From: Velthaea sp965214335
GTDB lineage: Bacteria > Vulcanimicrobiota > Vulcanimicrobiia > Vulcanimicrobiales > Vulcanimicrobiaceae
Direction: 5' to 3'
Length of the DNA: 64,000 bases
Assembly: GCA_965214335.1 (NCBI GenBank)
Contig: CBDCBO010000005.1
Location: 434,001-498,000 of the forward strand
The notes below the pieces were generated by a model. It worked only from the letters and a program-made list of their open reading frames with translations. It was not told where the DNA came from and made no database searches. A program made the position numbers and the translations under genes. Below are positions 1 to 9,219 of the stretch, piece after piece (position 1 is the stretch's first letter; each line of letters starts with the position of its first letter).

Positions 1-1300
1 GAACGGCCGCGACCGGCAGATGCTTTCCGGCCGGCGCACCGGCGAAGGATTGCACGCGGGCGTGGGCAACCGTCGCCAGCTCGACCCAGGTTGCCGGGTG
101 CGCGTCGGCGGCGCCGCGCCCAAACATTCGCCGATGCCAGCGCGCCGGCGGCGACACGTGCTCGAGTTCGCGCATGCGTTGCGCGAGCAGATCGTGCTTT
201 GATTGCCGCTCGGCGTGCGCGTCGGGCGGCGTGCCGACCACGTCGTCAAGTGCCGCCAGCGCGTCGGCTAACCGGCGCCGGATGACGGCTTCGAGTTTGA
301 TCGGCGCCACGTACCACGCCGCGGCGCCGGCGCACAGCGCGCCCGCCAAGATCGCCGCCAAACGTAGGCCCAGAAACGCGATACTCGAACCGGCGGGTTG
401 CGCGATGAGCGCCAGGACGAGCGTCATGCAAGCCGCCCAATATGCGTAATTTAGTTCGCGCAGCGCCAAGCCCAAATAGAGGATCGTAAAGATCGCAGCC
501 GCTTCCGCAATACCGCTGGGTACCCATATCCGGGTCAGCAGCGCCGCAGCAATGGTTCCGGCTAGTGCGCCCAGCAAACGCAGCGCGCCTTTATACGCCG
601 CGTCCCCGCGGCTGCGGATGCCGCTGTTGACGATGAACGCCGTTAGCACGCACCAGCCCCAATGCGCGGGAAAGAGCACAAATCCGGTACCGAATGCGAG
701 ACCGATGCCCACGCCCATTTGCAGCGCCAAGCGGGTCGTCGGCGAGAAGCGGGCGCGCTGCTCGCGCTTGATACCGGCGACGGTCGCCGCTGCAAAGATA
801 GCCGCCGGCGAGCCCGCTCGCGCAGCGCACCACGCCGTCACCGCGACCGCCGAGGCGGCGCATACCGCGGCGGCGACAACCAGCAGCAGATCGACGACAA
901 ATCCACCCGGAGCGTCCGCGCGCGCCGGCGCGATCAGGATGCCGACGAGCGGCATCGCGATGATGCGCCCGGCAATCCGGCCGCGCGGGCCGAAATTGCG
1001 CAACCACACCGAGCCGAACACGCCGGCGGTAAACAGGACCGCGCCGGCCACCGCGTGAGTGAGCAAGAGCCACCCGATCCCCGCCGCCGCCATCGCAGTC
1101 AGCGCGATCGTCGCGGGTAGGAAGACCAGCGGCGCCTCGGGCGCCCGCCCCGCGCGGCCGGATAAGCTCAAGGTCAGAATCGCGGCCAAGATTGCCGGCC
1201 CGGGCTTTGCTCCCAACCAGCCGCACAGCGCGTACGTGCACCCAAAGCTGACGACGGTCGCCGTCGTCGTCAGCGCAGCTTGCCCGAAGCGCGGTCGCAT
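1..1300 (-). CDS. FUSC-family inner-membrane protein (C-terminus beyond window)
   Basis: The minus strand is open from an ATG at 1300 to the left edge with no stop, so the C-terminus is missing. The protein begins MRPRFGQAALTTTATVVSF and has a run of hydrophobic segments, a basic cytoplasmic stretch (KREQRARFSPTTRLAL), a second hydrophobic block, then NYAYWAACMTLVLAL and a hydrophilic tail. Two membrane blocks separated by a soluble part, with the Y-W-x(4)-T-L-V-L motif, is the pattern of FUSC / aromatic-acid-exporter proteins, which sit in the inner membrane and are tied to efflux of aromatic acids. It starts 25 bases after the aminotransferase stop on the same strand, so the two are probably co-transcribed. 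The family call is fairly firm; the substrate is unknown. Confidence 0.72.
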   Translation of the reverse strand, partial: MRPRFGQAALTTTATVVSFGCTYALCGWLGAKPGPAILAAILTLSLSGRAGRAPEAPLVFLPATIALTAMAAAGIGWLLLTHAVAGAVLFTAGVFGSVWLRNFGPRGRIAGRIIAMPLVGILIAPARADAPGGFVVDLLLVVAAAVCAASAVAVTAWCAARAGSPAAIFAAATVAGIKREQRARFSPTTRLALQMGVGIGLAFGTGFVLFPAHWGWCVLTAFIVNSGIRSRGDAAYKGALRLLGALAGTIAAALLTRIWVPSGIAEAAAIFTILYLGLALRELNYAYWAACMTLVLALIAQPAGSSIAFLGLRLAAILAGALCAGAAAWYVAPIKLEAVIRRRLADALAALDDVVGTPPDAHAERQSKHDLLAQRMRELEHVSPPARWHRRMFGRGAADAHPATWVELATVAHARVQSFAGAPAGKHLPVAAV

Positions 1301-1325
1301 CGCCGCTAGCGGCGCCGGGGCGCCG

Positions 1326-2714
1326 TTAGCGCGCCGCCGCCCATGCGTCGGCGAGATCGCCGATCGCGCCGTCGAGCGCCGCCGCGATCTCGTCGACTTC
1401 GGCGTCGGTTGTTACGAGCGGCGGCGCGATGTGGATGAGGTTGTAGCGCCCGAACGCGTAGACGCCACGCTTGCGCAACGAGCCGAACAACGCCGGCATA
1501 ACACCGAGCGACTTGCCTTGCCAGGCTACCAGCGGCGTCCGCGCTTCGCGATCGCTCACGAATTCGATGGCGAAGAAGGCGCCCGCACCGCGCACCTCGC
1601 CGACGATCTCGTGCTTGGCCTGCAGTGCGCCGAGCTGGGCGCGTAAGCGGACTTCCAGCGTCGCCGCGCGAGCGAAGAGATCCTCGGCTTCGTACGCTTC
1701 GAGCGCCGCGATGCCGGTCGCCATCGCCAACGGATGGCCGGAATAGGTGTGACCCATCCACATCGCGCGGTCGTCGAAGTGCGCCGCCAGCCGTTCGCGC
1801 ACCAGCACGCCGCCCAGCGGAATGTACGCCGAGGTTACGCCTTTGGCAAACGTGATGAGATCCGGAACGACGCCGAAGCGCGTGCCGCCGAACGCGGCGC
1901 CGACGCGTCCGAAACCGGTCATCACTTCATCGAAGATCAGCAGTATGCCGAACTCGTCGCACAGTGCACGCACGCCGGCCAGATAACCCTCGGGATACAC
2001 GATCACGCCATTCGAGCCGACCACCGGTTCGATGATGAGCGCCGCGATGCGTTCGGGATCTTCGGCCAGCATCACCGCGCGCAGATGGTCGATCGCGCGC
2101 CGGCATTCTTCGGCCGGTTCGCGCGTGTAGAACGGACTGCGGTACGGATACGGGGCGAAAAAGTGAACCACCCCGCTCATCGCGGCGGCTTCGTTCGGCC
2201 AGCGCCGGTTTTCACCGGTCAACGCGGTCGCGCCCATGGACGACCCGTGGAACGAGCGATACGCGCTGAGCACCTTGGCTCGGCCGCTGACGGTGCGCGC
2301 CAGCTTGACGGCGTCCTCGTTGGCGGTCGTGCCGCAGGTCGTAAAATACGCGCGCGTGCCCTCGGGCCACGGCGCGAGCCGGCCCAAGGCCTCGGCCAAC
2401 TCCGCGCGCCGGTCGTTGAACAGGCTCGGCGGAACGTAGCACACCCGATCGATCTGATCTTTCATCGCCGCCACCACGTGCGGATGGCCGTGGCCCAAAT
2501 TCACGGCGATGAGGCCCGACGACGCGTCGATGTAGCGTTTGCCGTCGGCGTCGTACATCGCAACCCCGGCGGCGCGCACGATCAGCGGCGGATCGATGGC
2601 TCCTTGCACCGACCAGGGCGTCAAAACGAACTGCTTGTGCGTGGTCTTCGAATCGAGCATCGACATCGCCATAGCGGGTAGTTTTTGGACCGCGCCGGAG
2701 TTCCCGTGCGCCAT
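1326..2714 (-). CDS. Class III PLP-dependent aminotransferase
   Basis: A 462-residue protein of normal length for class III (omega/acetylornithine-type) aminotransferases. It shows the PLP-binding FDEVMTGFGR motif with its Asp, the Schiff-base lysine in TFAKGVTSAYIPLGG, and the substrate-side STHxG-like segment MGHTYSGHPLA. The sequence resembles beta-alanine/taurine:pyruvate transaminases more than GABA or ornithine enzymes, but substrate cannot be read from sequence. Residues 1-18 look unlike the family start; internal ATGs at 2672 or 2660 are credible alternatives. It is divergent from larB, with a 45-base gap, and is followed 25 bases later by the FUSC gene. Confidence 0.85.
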   Translation of the reverse strand: MAHGNSGAVQKLPAMAMSMLDSKTTHKQFVLTPWSVQGAIDPPLIVRAAGVAMYDADGKRYIDASSGLIAVNLGHGHPHVVAAMKDQIDRVCYVPPSLFNDRRAELAEALGRLAPWPEGTRAYFTTCGTTANEDAVKLARTVSGRAKVLSAYRSFHGSSMGATALTGENRRWPNEAAAMSGVVHFFAPYPYRSPFYTREPAEECRRAIDHLRAVMLAEDPERIAALIIEPVVGSNGVIVYPEGYLAGVRALCDEFGILLIFDEVMTGFGRVGAAFGGTRFGVVPDLITFAKGVTSAYIPLGGVLVRERLAAHFDDRAMWMGHTYSGHPLAMATGIAALEAYEAEDLFARAATLEVRLRAQLGALQAKHEIVGEVRGAGAFFAIEFVSDREARTPLVAWQGKSLGVMPALFGSLRKRGVYAFGRYNLIHIAPPLVTTDAEVDEIAAALDGAIGDLADAWAAAR

Positions 2715-2759
2715 TGCACGGCAGCGTGGGTATGAACGATCGACGAACGCGACGATTGG

Positions 2760-3449
2760 ATGAGGATGAACGGAGAAATCGGCTTTAGCGACCTGGGTTT
2801 AGCACGGGTCGATACGGCACGCACGCGGCGCACCGGCGTGCCCGAGGTCGTGCTCGCCGCGTCCAAGACGGCCGAGCAAACCGAAGCGATCATGCGCGAA
2901 CTCTACGCCCGTGAAGGCTTCGCGCTGGCGACGCGCATTCCGACGCCGGAAACCGGCCGGCTGCTGGCTGAGAGGCTCGCGGGGTCGGTGTATGACGACG
3001 GCGCGCGAGCGCTGTGCTGGGGCCGCTTCAAGCCGAGCGGCCGGCGAGTCGGCGTGGTCTGCGCGGGAACCTCGGACTTGCCCGTTGCCGCCGAGGCGCG
3101 GTTCACGCTTGAAGCGTTCGGCCATGAGATCGTCGAGCGCAGTGACGTCGGCGTAGCCGGAATCCACCGCTTGCTGGCCGACTTCGACGCGGTCGCGGCC
3201 TGCGAGGTCGTCATCGTCGCGGCCGGGATGGAAGGCGCCTTGCCCAGTGTCGTCGCGGGCTTGGTCGAAGCACCCGTCATCGCGGTGCCGACCAGCGTCG
3301 GTTACGGCGTCTCGGCGGGCGGGTACGCGGCGCTGCTGGCGATGCTCGCGTCCTGCGCGCCGGGCATTGCGGTGGTGAATATCGACAACGGCTTCGGCGC
3401 GGCGGCGCTCGCCCATAAGATGTTGGCCGTCGGCACGCGATGCGCGTAG
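2760..3449 (+). CDS. larB: Nickel-pincer cofactor biosynthesis carboxylase LarB
   Basis: LarB carboxylates and hydrolyses nicotinic acid adenine dinucleotide, the first step to the nickel-pincer nucleotide cofactor of lactate racemase-type enzymes. The 229-residue protein has the PurE-like AIR-carboxylase fold: VVCAGTSDLPVAAEA in the first half, the acidic GVAGIHRL turn, VVIVAAGMEGALPSVVAGL, and the C-terminal VPTSVGYG and VNIDNGFG motifs. These match LarB closely. The stop overlaps the larC start by 10 bases, and larE overlaps larC, so the three are one translationally coupled operon. Confidence 0.92.
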   Translation: MRMNGEIGFSDLGLARVDTARTRRTGVPEVVLAASKTAEQTEAIMRELYAREGFALATRIPTPETGRLLAERLAGSVYDDGARALCWGRFKPSGRRVGVVCAGTSDLPVAAEARFTLEAFGHEIVERSDVGVAGIHRLLADFDAVAACEVVIVAAGMEGALPSVVAGLVEAPVIAVPTSVGYGVSAGGYAALLAMLASCAPGIAVVNIDNGFGAAALAHKMLAVGTRCA

Positions 3450-4675
3450 CGTACGTTGAGATGATCGGCGGCGCCAGCGGCAACATGCTGCTGGGCGCGC
3501 TGATCGATGCCGGCGCCGACCACGAGGCGATCGAGCGCGCGTTGCGCACGATTCCCGTCAGTGGCTGGACGTTCGAGCGCGGGCGGCGCACGTCGCACGG
3601 CATCGACGCGGCCTACGTCGACTTCGCCATCCCGGGTGAAGACTGCGCGCCCGGCGACATGCTCGCGCACGGCCACCATTTGAGCGATATTCTCGCGATC
3701 GTCGAACACTCGGGATTGAGTTCACGCGTGCGTGAACGGGCCAGCGCGATTTATCGCCGGCTGGCGCAGGCCGAGGCGAAGGTCCATGGGACCACCGTCG
3801 ACGCCATCCATTTTCACGAAGTCGGCCAAATCGATGCGGTTTTGGATATTGCCGGCGTTTGCGTGGCACTCGAGTTGCTGGGGGTCGAGCGGGTGATGTG
3901 TTCGGCCTATCCGCTGGGCCGCGGTTCGATCGCGATGCACCATGGCACGTACCCGAATCCGCCTCCGGCGACGGCCGAACTCATGCGCGGCGCACCGACC
4001 GTCGCACTCGATGTCGCGGGAGAACTCGTCACGACGACGGCCGCGGCGATCTTGGCCACCATCGTGACCGATCCCGGCGTGCGGCCCGCGATGCGCTTCG
4101 ACCGGATCGGCTATGGTGCCGGGCGCAGCGATTTCGGCATTCCCAACGTGACGCGGGTCGTCGTCGGCGAATTGACGCTCGGTGTTGCGCCGGCCGCGCA
4201 GAGTGCATTTGAAAGCGATGACGTCGTCGTCCTTGAAACGAATATCGACGACATGAGCCCGCAGGGTTTCGCGCTCGCGATCGAACGCATTTTCGCCGCC
4301 GGCGCGCTCGACGTTTGGACCGCTCCGATCGCGATGAAGAAACAGCGGCCCGCCGTGTTGCTTTCGGCGGTCGCCGCGCCCGAACGGGCGGCGGATTGCG
4401 CTCGCGCGATGTTGAGCGAAACGTCGAGCATCGGCGTGCGCACGCGGCGCGAAACGCGGTACTTGTTGGCGCGCGAGATCGTCCGCCGGCTGACCCCGTA
4501 CGGCGAAGTCCGCTGTAAGGTCGCGCGCGTCGGCGATCGCGAGCGCATCACGCTCGAGTATGACGATGTGGTGCGCATCGCGCGCGAACGCGAGTTGCCG
4601 TTTGCGTCGACCGTCGCCGAACTTACCCGCTTCGTGGAGTCTGAAGAACATCGTGATGAACGCTATCTCGTCTAA
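3440..4675 (+). CDS. larC: Nickel insertion protein LarC
   Basis: LarC is the CTP-dependent cyclometallase that inserts nickel into the dithiolated pyridinium intermediate made by LarB and LarE. The 411-residue single-ORF protein starts MRVAYVEMIGGASGNMLLG, typical of the family, and carries the metal-rich HFHEVGQIDAVLDIAG segment near residues 117-132, NPPPATAEL, and a C-terminal domain with ETNIDDMSPQ and MKKQRPA motifs. In some Lactobacillus genomes larC is read through a programmed frameshift as two ORFs; here it is one uninterrupted frame. It overlaps larB upstream and larE downstream. Confidence 0.92.
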   Translation: MRVAYVEMIGGASGNMLLGALIDAGADHEAIERALRTIPVSGWTFERGRRTSHGIDAAYVDFAIPGEDCAPGDMLAHGHHLSDILAIVEHSGLSSRVRERASAIYRRLAQAEAKVHGTTVDAIHFHEVGQIDAVLDIAGVCVALELLGVERVMCSAYPLGRGSIAMHHGTYPNPPPATAELMRGAPTVALDVAGELVTTTAAAILATIVTDPGVRPAMRFDRIGYGAGRSDFGIPNVTRVVVGELTLGVAPAAQSAFESDDVVVLETNIDDMSPQGFALAIERIFAAGALDVWTAPIAMKKQRPAVLLSAVAAPERAADCARAMLSETSSIGVRTRRETRYLLAREIVRRLTPYGEVRCKVARVGDRERITLEYDDVVRIARERELPFASTVAELTRFVESEEHRDERYLV

Positions 4676-5495
4676 GACCGATAACACCGCTACGCAACTC
4701 GATCGCAAAGCTGCTCGGCTGCGGGAAATCTTGCGCGCGATCGGCAGTTGCATCGTCGCCTTTTCCGGCGGCGTCGACTCGGCGCTGGTGCTGCATGTGG
4801 CTACGACCGAACTCGGCGAGCGAGCCCTGGGCGTTACCGGCCGGTCGGAGAGTTTAGCCGAGCGTGAATATGCCGGGGCGATCGATTTTGCCGGTGCCAG
4901 CGGCGCCCAGCACGAGATCGTCGATACGAGCGAACTCGCCGACCCGAACTACGCCGCAAATCCGGTCAACCGGTGTTATTTTTGCAAGAGTGAGTTGTAT
5001 ACGAAATTGCGCGAGATCGCGACGGCGCGCGGATTCGCCGCCATCGTCGACGGATTCAACGTCGACGACGCCGGCGATTGGCGACCGGGCCGCAAAGCGG
5101 CGCACGAAAACGGCGTTCGCAGTCCGCTCGCCGAGGCCGGCTTCACCAAGGCCGACGTGCGCGAACTCGCGCGCGAACTTGGACTCGACGTATGGGATAA
5201 GCCGGCGTTGGCGTGTTTGTCGTCGCGCTTTCCGTACGGCACGCCGATCACACTCGAACTCTTGCGTCAAGTCGACCGCGCCGAGCAGGCCGTACACGAT
5301 GCCGGCATCCGCATTTGCCGGGTGCGCCATCACGGCGAAGTCGCCCGCATCGAAGTCCCGCCGGCCGACATCGCGGCGTTCGGCGATCCGCAAGTGCGCG
5401 ATGCGATCGTCGCCGGCGTACGAGCCGCCGGCTACCGCTTCGTTGCCCTCGATCTGGGCGGCTATGTCGCTGGGAATCTGAACGCCGCGCACTGA
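4656..5495 (+). CDS. larE: ATP-dependent sulfur transferase LarE (three-Cys type)
   Basis: LarE adenylates the dicarboxylated nicotinate intermediate and converts carboxylates to thiocarboxylates. The 279-residue product contains the PP-loop SGGVDSAL near residue 38, CYFCKSELY with a CxxC pair, and ALACLSSRFPYG with the third cysteine, equivalent to the sulfur-donating position of the Lactobacillus enzyme. The CxxC plus third Cys set is the pattern of LarE proteins reported to bind a 4Fe-4S cluster rather than sacrifice their own cysteine; that mechanism is inferred here. I chose ATG 4656 (20-base overlap with larC) because the frame upstream reads as antifamily sequence. Confidence 0.9.
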   Translation: MNAISSKTDNTATQLDRKAARLREILRAIGSCIVAFSGGVDSALVLHVATTELGERALGVTGRSESLAEREYAGAIDFAGASGAQHEIVDTSELADPNYAANPVNRCYFCKSELYTKLREIATARGFAAIVDGFNVDDAGDWRPGRKAAHENGVRSPLAEAGFTKADVRELARELGLDVWDKPALACLSSRFPYGTPITLELLRQVDRAEQAVHDAGIRICRVRHHGEVARIEVPPADIAAFGDPQVRDAIVAGVRAAGYRFVALDLGGYVAGNLNAAH

Positions 5496-5544
5496 TTGCG
5501 CAGCGCAGGGAACGAAGGCGCACGCGCCGCTCGTTCTCCGGTCG

Positions 5545-6129
5545 ATGTTCGCCCTGCTGTGGGCTTTGGCCGCGCTGGCGGTCTGGCTCGATCCGTCGCC
5601 GGCCGCCGCGCAAACCGAACCGGCAGCCGCGCTGGGTCCGCTCTACGTGATCGTGCCGTTCGGGGAGCCGGGCGATACCGACCCGGTGCTTGCCGACGCC
5701 ACGACGCAATTCTCGGTCGATCTTTCGGACCGCCGCGTGCGCTCGTCGATCGGCGTGCCCACCGACGCCGTCGAAGCGGTCTCCAACGCGCACGCGATTT
5801 GCAGCCAATATAGCGCCGCCGGTGTGCTGGTCAGCGAAATCCGCTATTCGCAAACCAAGAACTTCAACGTGCCGCAATTTGTCGCGGGGTTCGTTCCCTA
5901 CGTCGGCGGCGTCATCGCCGGCGCCGGAGCGCTCGACCGGGTTCCGATTCACGCGCAGTACAAGTTGTTCTTGATCGATTGCCGCGGCAAGGTGCAATGG
6001 CGGACGATTACGACGGCCGAGAAGGTTCACCACGGATCGAATGTTGCCGCGGGCCTGACCGAGATCAGCTACAAAGCTATCGCCGCGGCCGCCGATCAAT
6101 TCGCGGCGCGGCGCACGCAATCGCATTAG
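5545..6129 (+). CDS. Secreted protein of unknown function
   Basis: A 194-residue protein with a clear signal peptide (hydrophobic LLWALAALAVWL core, cleavage probably after SPAAAQ near residue 23). The mature part has two cysteines and a mixed alpha/beta look (LYVIVPFGEPG, VLVSEIRYSQTKNF, then FVPYVGGVIAGAGALD, a short hydrophobic Gly-rich stretch). I do not recognise the family. It follows larE by 49 bases on the same strand but nothing ties it to nickel-cofactor synthesis. Confidence 0.7.
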   Translation: MFALLWALAALAVWLDPSPAAAQTEPAAALGPLYVIVPFGEPGDTDPVLADATTQFSVDLSDRRVRSSIGVPTDAVEAVSNAHAICSQYSAAGVLVSEIRYSQTKNFNVPQFVAGFVPYVGGVIAGAGALDRVPIHAQYKLFLIDCRGKVQWRTITTAEKVHHGSNVAAGLTEISYKAIAAAADQFAARRTQSH

Positions 6130-6351
6130 CGAACGTGAACGCCCCGGCGCACAGCTACCGGCACCACCCAGCTCGGAGCGCGCCTGCGGAGCGTGCGAGC
6201 CTGTTATTTTGGATAGATGCGCGGGTATTGTCGGGCCGTATGCATTTCCCCACCGACCAGCGTACCGGACAAGCGAACCAGTCGCGTCCGCTGCTGGCTG
6301 ATAAGGCGGTCGCTGATCGCCCGAAATAATCCGTTCGCGACCGCGCCGGCG

Positions 6352-9219
6352 ATGATGCCGCGCGGCATGGAAAACATCGCCACGGCGATTGCCGGTAAGC
6401 GGGAGCGCGGTATCGCTTTCGGCGTCGGACTTGTCCTCGTCACGACGTTCGCGGCGTTGTTACCGTTCTCGGCCTGGCCGTTTCCCGAAGTGCCGGCGGT
6501 GATTCCAGCGGTGTTCTCCGCGGCGTCGCTGGCGCAAACGCTGACCGCGATTCTGTTCTTCGTGCAATGGCGGTTGACGGGCTTCGCCCAGCTCGCGTTG
6601 CTCGCGATCGCGTTCGGTAGTGCGGCCCTGACCGGCACCGCCTGGGTGCTCACCTACCCGCACGTCTTTACCGACGGCGGCCTGCTGGGAGCGCGGCCGC
6701 ATACGTCAGGCTGGCTGTTCATGGTCGGACAGTTCGCGTTCGGCGCGCTTATCATCGCGTATGCGCTGCTCGACCGCTTTCCGCGGCCGATCTCGCGGGC
6801 CAACATGCGCATCGTGGGTTGCGCCGTGTTCGGCACGATCGTTGCCGCGATGGCTGCGTGTATTGTTTTCGGCGACGTCTTGCCGCCGACCGCGGTCGGG
6901 CGAACGCTCACGCCGCTCTGGACGCGCGTTCTCATCCCGTTTCTGGTCGGCGAATACGTCGTCGTTCTGGCGGTGATCGGGTCGACCGGAATTCGCACGG
7001 TGGCCCATGTCTGGGTGTTCGTCGTCTGCGCGTGCGAACTCATGGAAATCTTCAGCAGCGGTTCGATTTCGGCCCAGCGTTTCGCGCTGGGATGGTATCT
7101 CGGCCGCGCCGAGCACCTCGTGTCAGCGTCGCTGTTGCTCTACGTGTTTTTCGTAAAAATCAACGACTTGCTCGTACGGCTCGATGTGCGCAACCGGAGT
7201 CTGACCGAGCGGACGCGGACGGATGCAGCTGCGCTAGCCGAAGGTGAAGCGCGCTACCGGCTCCTAACCAACGCCTTGCCGCAGCTAATCTGGACCAGCG
7301 ATGCCGCCGGCCGGCTCGATTATGTCAACGAGCGTTGGATCAGCTATACGGGTTTGTCGCTGGCCCAATCGCAAACCGGCTGGCTCGACGGCGCGCATCG
7401 CGACGATCGCGCGGCCGTACGCGCCGGCTGGGAACGTGCGCTGGCTATGGGCGAGCCGCTGTCGTACGAATATCGCGTTCGCGAAAGCGCGACCGACCGC
7501 TACCGCTGGTTCCTGATCAACGCCTTGCCCATCCGCAATGATGCGGGCGCAACGATGCGTTGGATCGCGACGAGTACCGACATCGATATCGCCAAGCGCA
7601 TCGAGGAGCGCGAGTCGTTTTTGGCGACCGTCAGCGACCGGCTCGCGGCGTCGATCGACATTGCGACCACGCTGGCGTCCGTCAAAGAATTGGCCGTGCC
7701 GCGCATCTGCGATTGGTGCCAAATCGATCTGATCGACGAAGACGGGCGATTCGTCCCGTCCGCGGTGGCCAGCGTGCGAGCCGCCGACGAGCGGCTCTTG
7801 GAAACGCTCGTCGGTCGGCCGGTTGAGTTCGGTACGCAAGAAGCGCTCGAACGCATCGTCGCGCGCGGTGAGGCGATCGTCACCGGCGGCCCGTATCCGC
7901 TGAGTGAAGCGTTGCCGGGCGAACGCAACCGCGCGGTCTACGGCCACATCGCCGCATCGTCGGCGATCATCGTACCGCTCGTCAGCGGCGATTCACGGAT
8001 CGGCACGCTGACGCTGGTGTTTGCCAGCGATCACGCGGTCACGGTCGACGACGTAAGCTTCGCCCGCGATTTCAGCCGGCGCGCCGCGCTTGCCCTCGAA
8101 CACGCGCGGCTCTACGAGCGCGAGCGCGCAACCGCCGACGCCTTGCAACGGGCGATGCTGCCGGCGCAACTGCCGTTGCTCGACAACATCAAGTTCTCCG
8201 CCAGTTACTCGGCGGCGAGCGAGTCGCAGCGTGTCGGCGGCGACTTCTATGACGCCTTCGAGCTTCCGGATGGGCGCGTCGCATTAACGATCGGCGACGT
8301 CACCGGACACGGGTTGGAAGCCGCGGTGATCATGGGCGAGATTCGTCAGGCGCTGCGGGCGGCCGCCTTCGAGCGAGCCGAACCATCGGCGATTTTAGAC
8401 CGGGCGAGCCGCTTACTCGTGGCCAGCGGCCGCACCGTTTTCGTAACCGCCATTTTCGGGGTGCTCGACCGGCAGAACGGCCGCTTTTCGTATGCCACGG
8501 CCGGCCATCCGCCGCCGCTGCTTTTCGACGGAACGCGCCTGGTTCGTCTACCCAGTTCCGGTTTGCCGATCGGGTTGCGCGAAGATGACGGCGTCGATTT
8601 TGTCGTGACCCTGCACGCGCCATGTTTGCTCACGCTTTTCACCGACGGCCTGATCGAGTTTGCGCGCGACATCGACGACGGCGAACGGCGCATCGAAGCC
8701 GCGATTCGCGAACTCCATGCCGGCGACACGGAACACCTTGCGACGGCGCTCATGAAACGCGTGCTGGGCACGGCGGAAGCCACCGATGATATCGCCATTC
8801 TTACCGCCAGTATCGACTGCTTTCCAGCCGAGATCGAGGGCGAAGAGCGTGAGTGGCGGTTCCTTTCCCAGGATGCGCGCGCCGCGTCACTAGCGCGGCG
8901 TGAGATCGGTGAACTCGTGGGTCAGCTGCGGCCCGACGAGGGCTATGCCGCCGAGTTGGCGTTCGGCGAACTCATCGCGAACGCGGTCCGCCATGCGCCC
9001 GGTCCAGTCGTTGCACGCTGCCGCATCACCGCAAACGGCAGCGCCAGCATCGGGCTCGATGATGCCGGTAGCGGCTTTATCGCCGTCCCGCTAACGGCCG
9101 ATACCTTTTCAGAAACCGGCCGCGGTTTGGCCCTGCTGCGCCACCTCACCGACGAAGTGCTCGTCGGGGCGGCGCCGACCGGCGGTGCCAGCGTAACCGT
9201 CCGCCTCAACGGCCACTAA
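6352..9219 (+). CDS. Membrane MASE4-PAS-GAF-SpoIIE phosphatase with HATPase domain
   Basis: A sensor of the partner-switching (Rsb/SpoIIE) type that combines a PP2C phosphatase and an anti-sigma-like kinase domain. From the N-terminus: about eight hydrophobic segments of a MASE4-like sensor (to about residue 270), a PAS domain (LTNALPQLIWTSDAAG to WIATSTDID), a GAF domain (about residues 415-595), a SpoIIE/PP2C domain with GGDFYDAFEL, GDVTGHGLEAA, FTDGLIEFA and TDDIAILTA metal-site motifs, and a C-terminal RsbW-like HATPase with the N-box GELIANAVRHAPG. The frame is open from 6217; ATG 6352 fits best because the sequence before it is Arg-rich and unlike the family. No STAS antagonist or sigma factor is adjacent. 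Confidence 0.88.
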   Translation: MMPRGMENIATAIAGKRERGIAFGVGLVLVTTFAALLPFSAWPFPEVPAVIPAVFSAASLAQTLTAILFFVQWRLTGFAQLALLAIAFGSAALTGTAWVLTYPHVFTDGGLLGARPHTSGWLFMVGQFAFGALIIAYALLDRFPRPISRANMRIVGCAVFGTIVAAMAACIVFGDVLPPTAVGRTLTPLWTRVLIPFLVGEYVVVLAVIGSTGIRTVAHVWVFVVCACELMEIFSSGSISAQRFALGWYLGRAEHLVSASLLLYVFFVKINDLLVRLDVRNRSLTERTRTDAAALAEGEARYRLLTNALPQLIWTSDAAGRLDYVNERWISYTGLSLAQSQTGWLDGAHRDDRAAVRAGWERALAMGEPLSYEYRVRESATDRYRWFLINALPIRNDAGATMRWIATSTDIDIAKRIEERESFLATVSDRLAASIDIATTLASVKELAVPRICDWCQIDLIDEDGRFVPSAVASVRAADERLLETLVGRPVEFGTQEALERIVARGEAIVTGGPYPLSEALPGERNRAVYGHIAASSAIIVPLVSGDSRIGTLTLVFASDHAVTVDDVSFARDFSRRAALALEHARLYERERATADALQRAMLPAQLPLLDNIKFSASYSAASESQRVGGDFYDAFELPDGRVALTIGDVTGHGLEAAVIMGEIRQALRAAAFERAEPSAILDRASRLLVASGRTVFVTAIFGVLDRQNGRFSYATAGHPPPLLFDGTRLVRLPSSGLPIGLREDDGVDFVVTLHAPCLLTLFTDGLIEFARDIDDGERRIEAAIRELHAGDTEHLATALMKRVLGTAEATDDIAILTASIDCFPAEIEGEEREWRFLSQDARAASLARREIGELVGQLRPDEGYAAELAFGELIANAVRHAPGPVVARCRITANGSASIGLDDAGSGFIAVPLTADTFSETGRGLALLRHLTDEVLVGAAPTGGASVTVRLNGH

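Noticed and set aside
552..1058. Open plus-strand frame opposite the FUSC gene
   Set aside because: Arg/Ala/Pro-rich shadow; the minus strand carries clear membrane-protein sequence through the same bases.
1734..2681. 315-codon plus-strand frame opposite the aminotransferase
   Set aside because: His/Arg-rich shadow of a GC-rich gene with complete class III motifs on the minus strand.
3722..4753. 343-codon minus-strand frame opposite larC
   Set aside because: No family resemblance; larC motifs on the plus strand are continuous.
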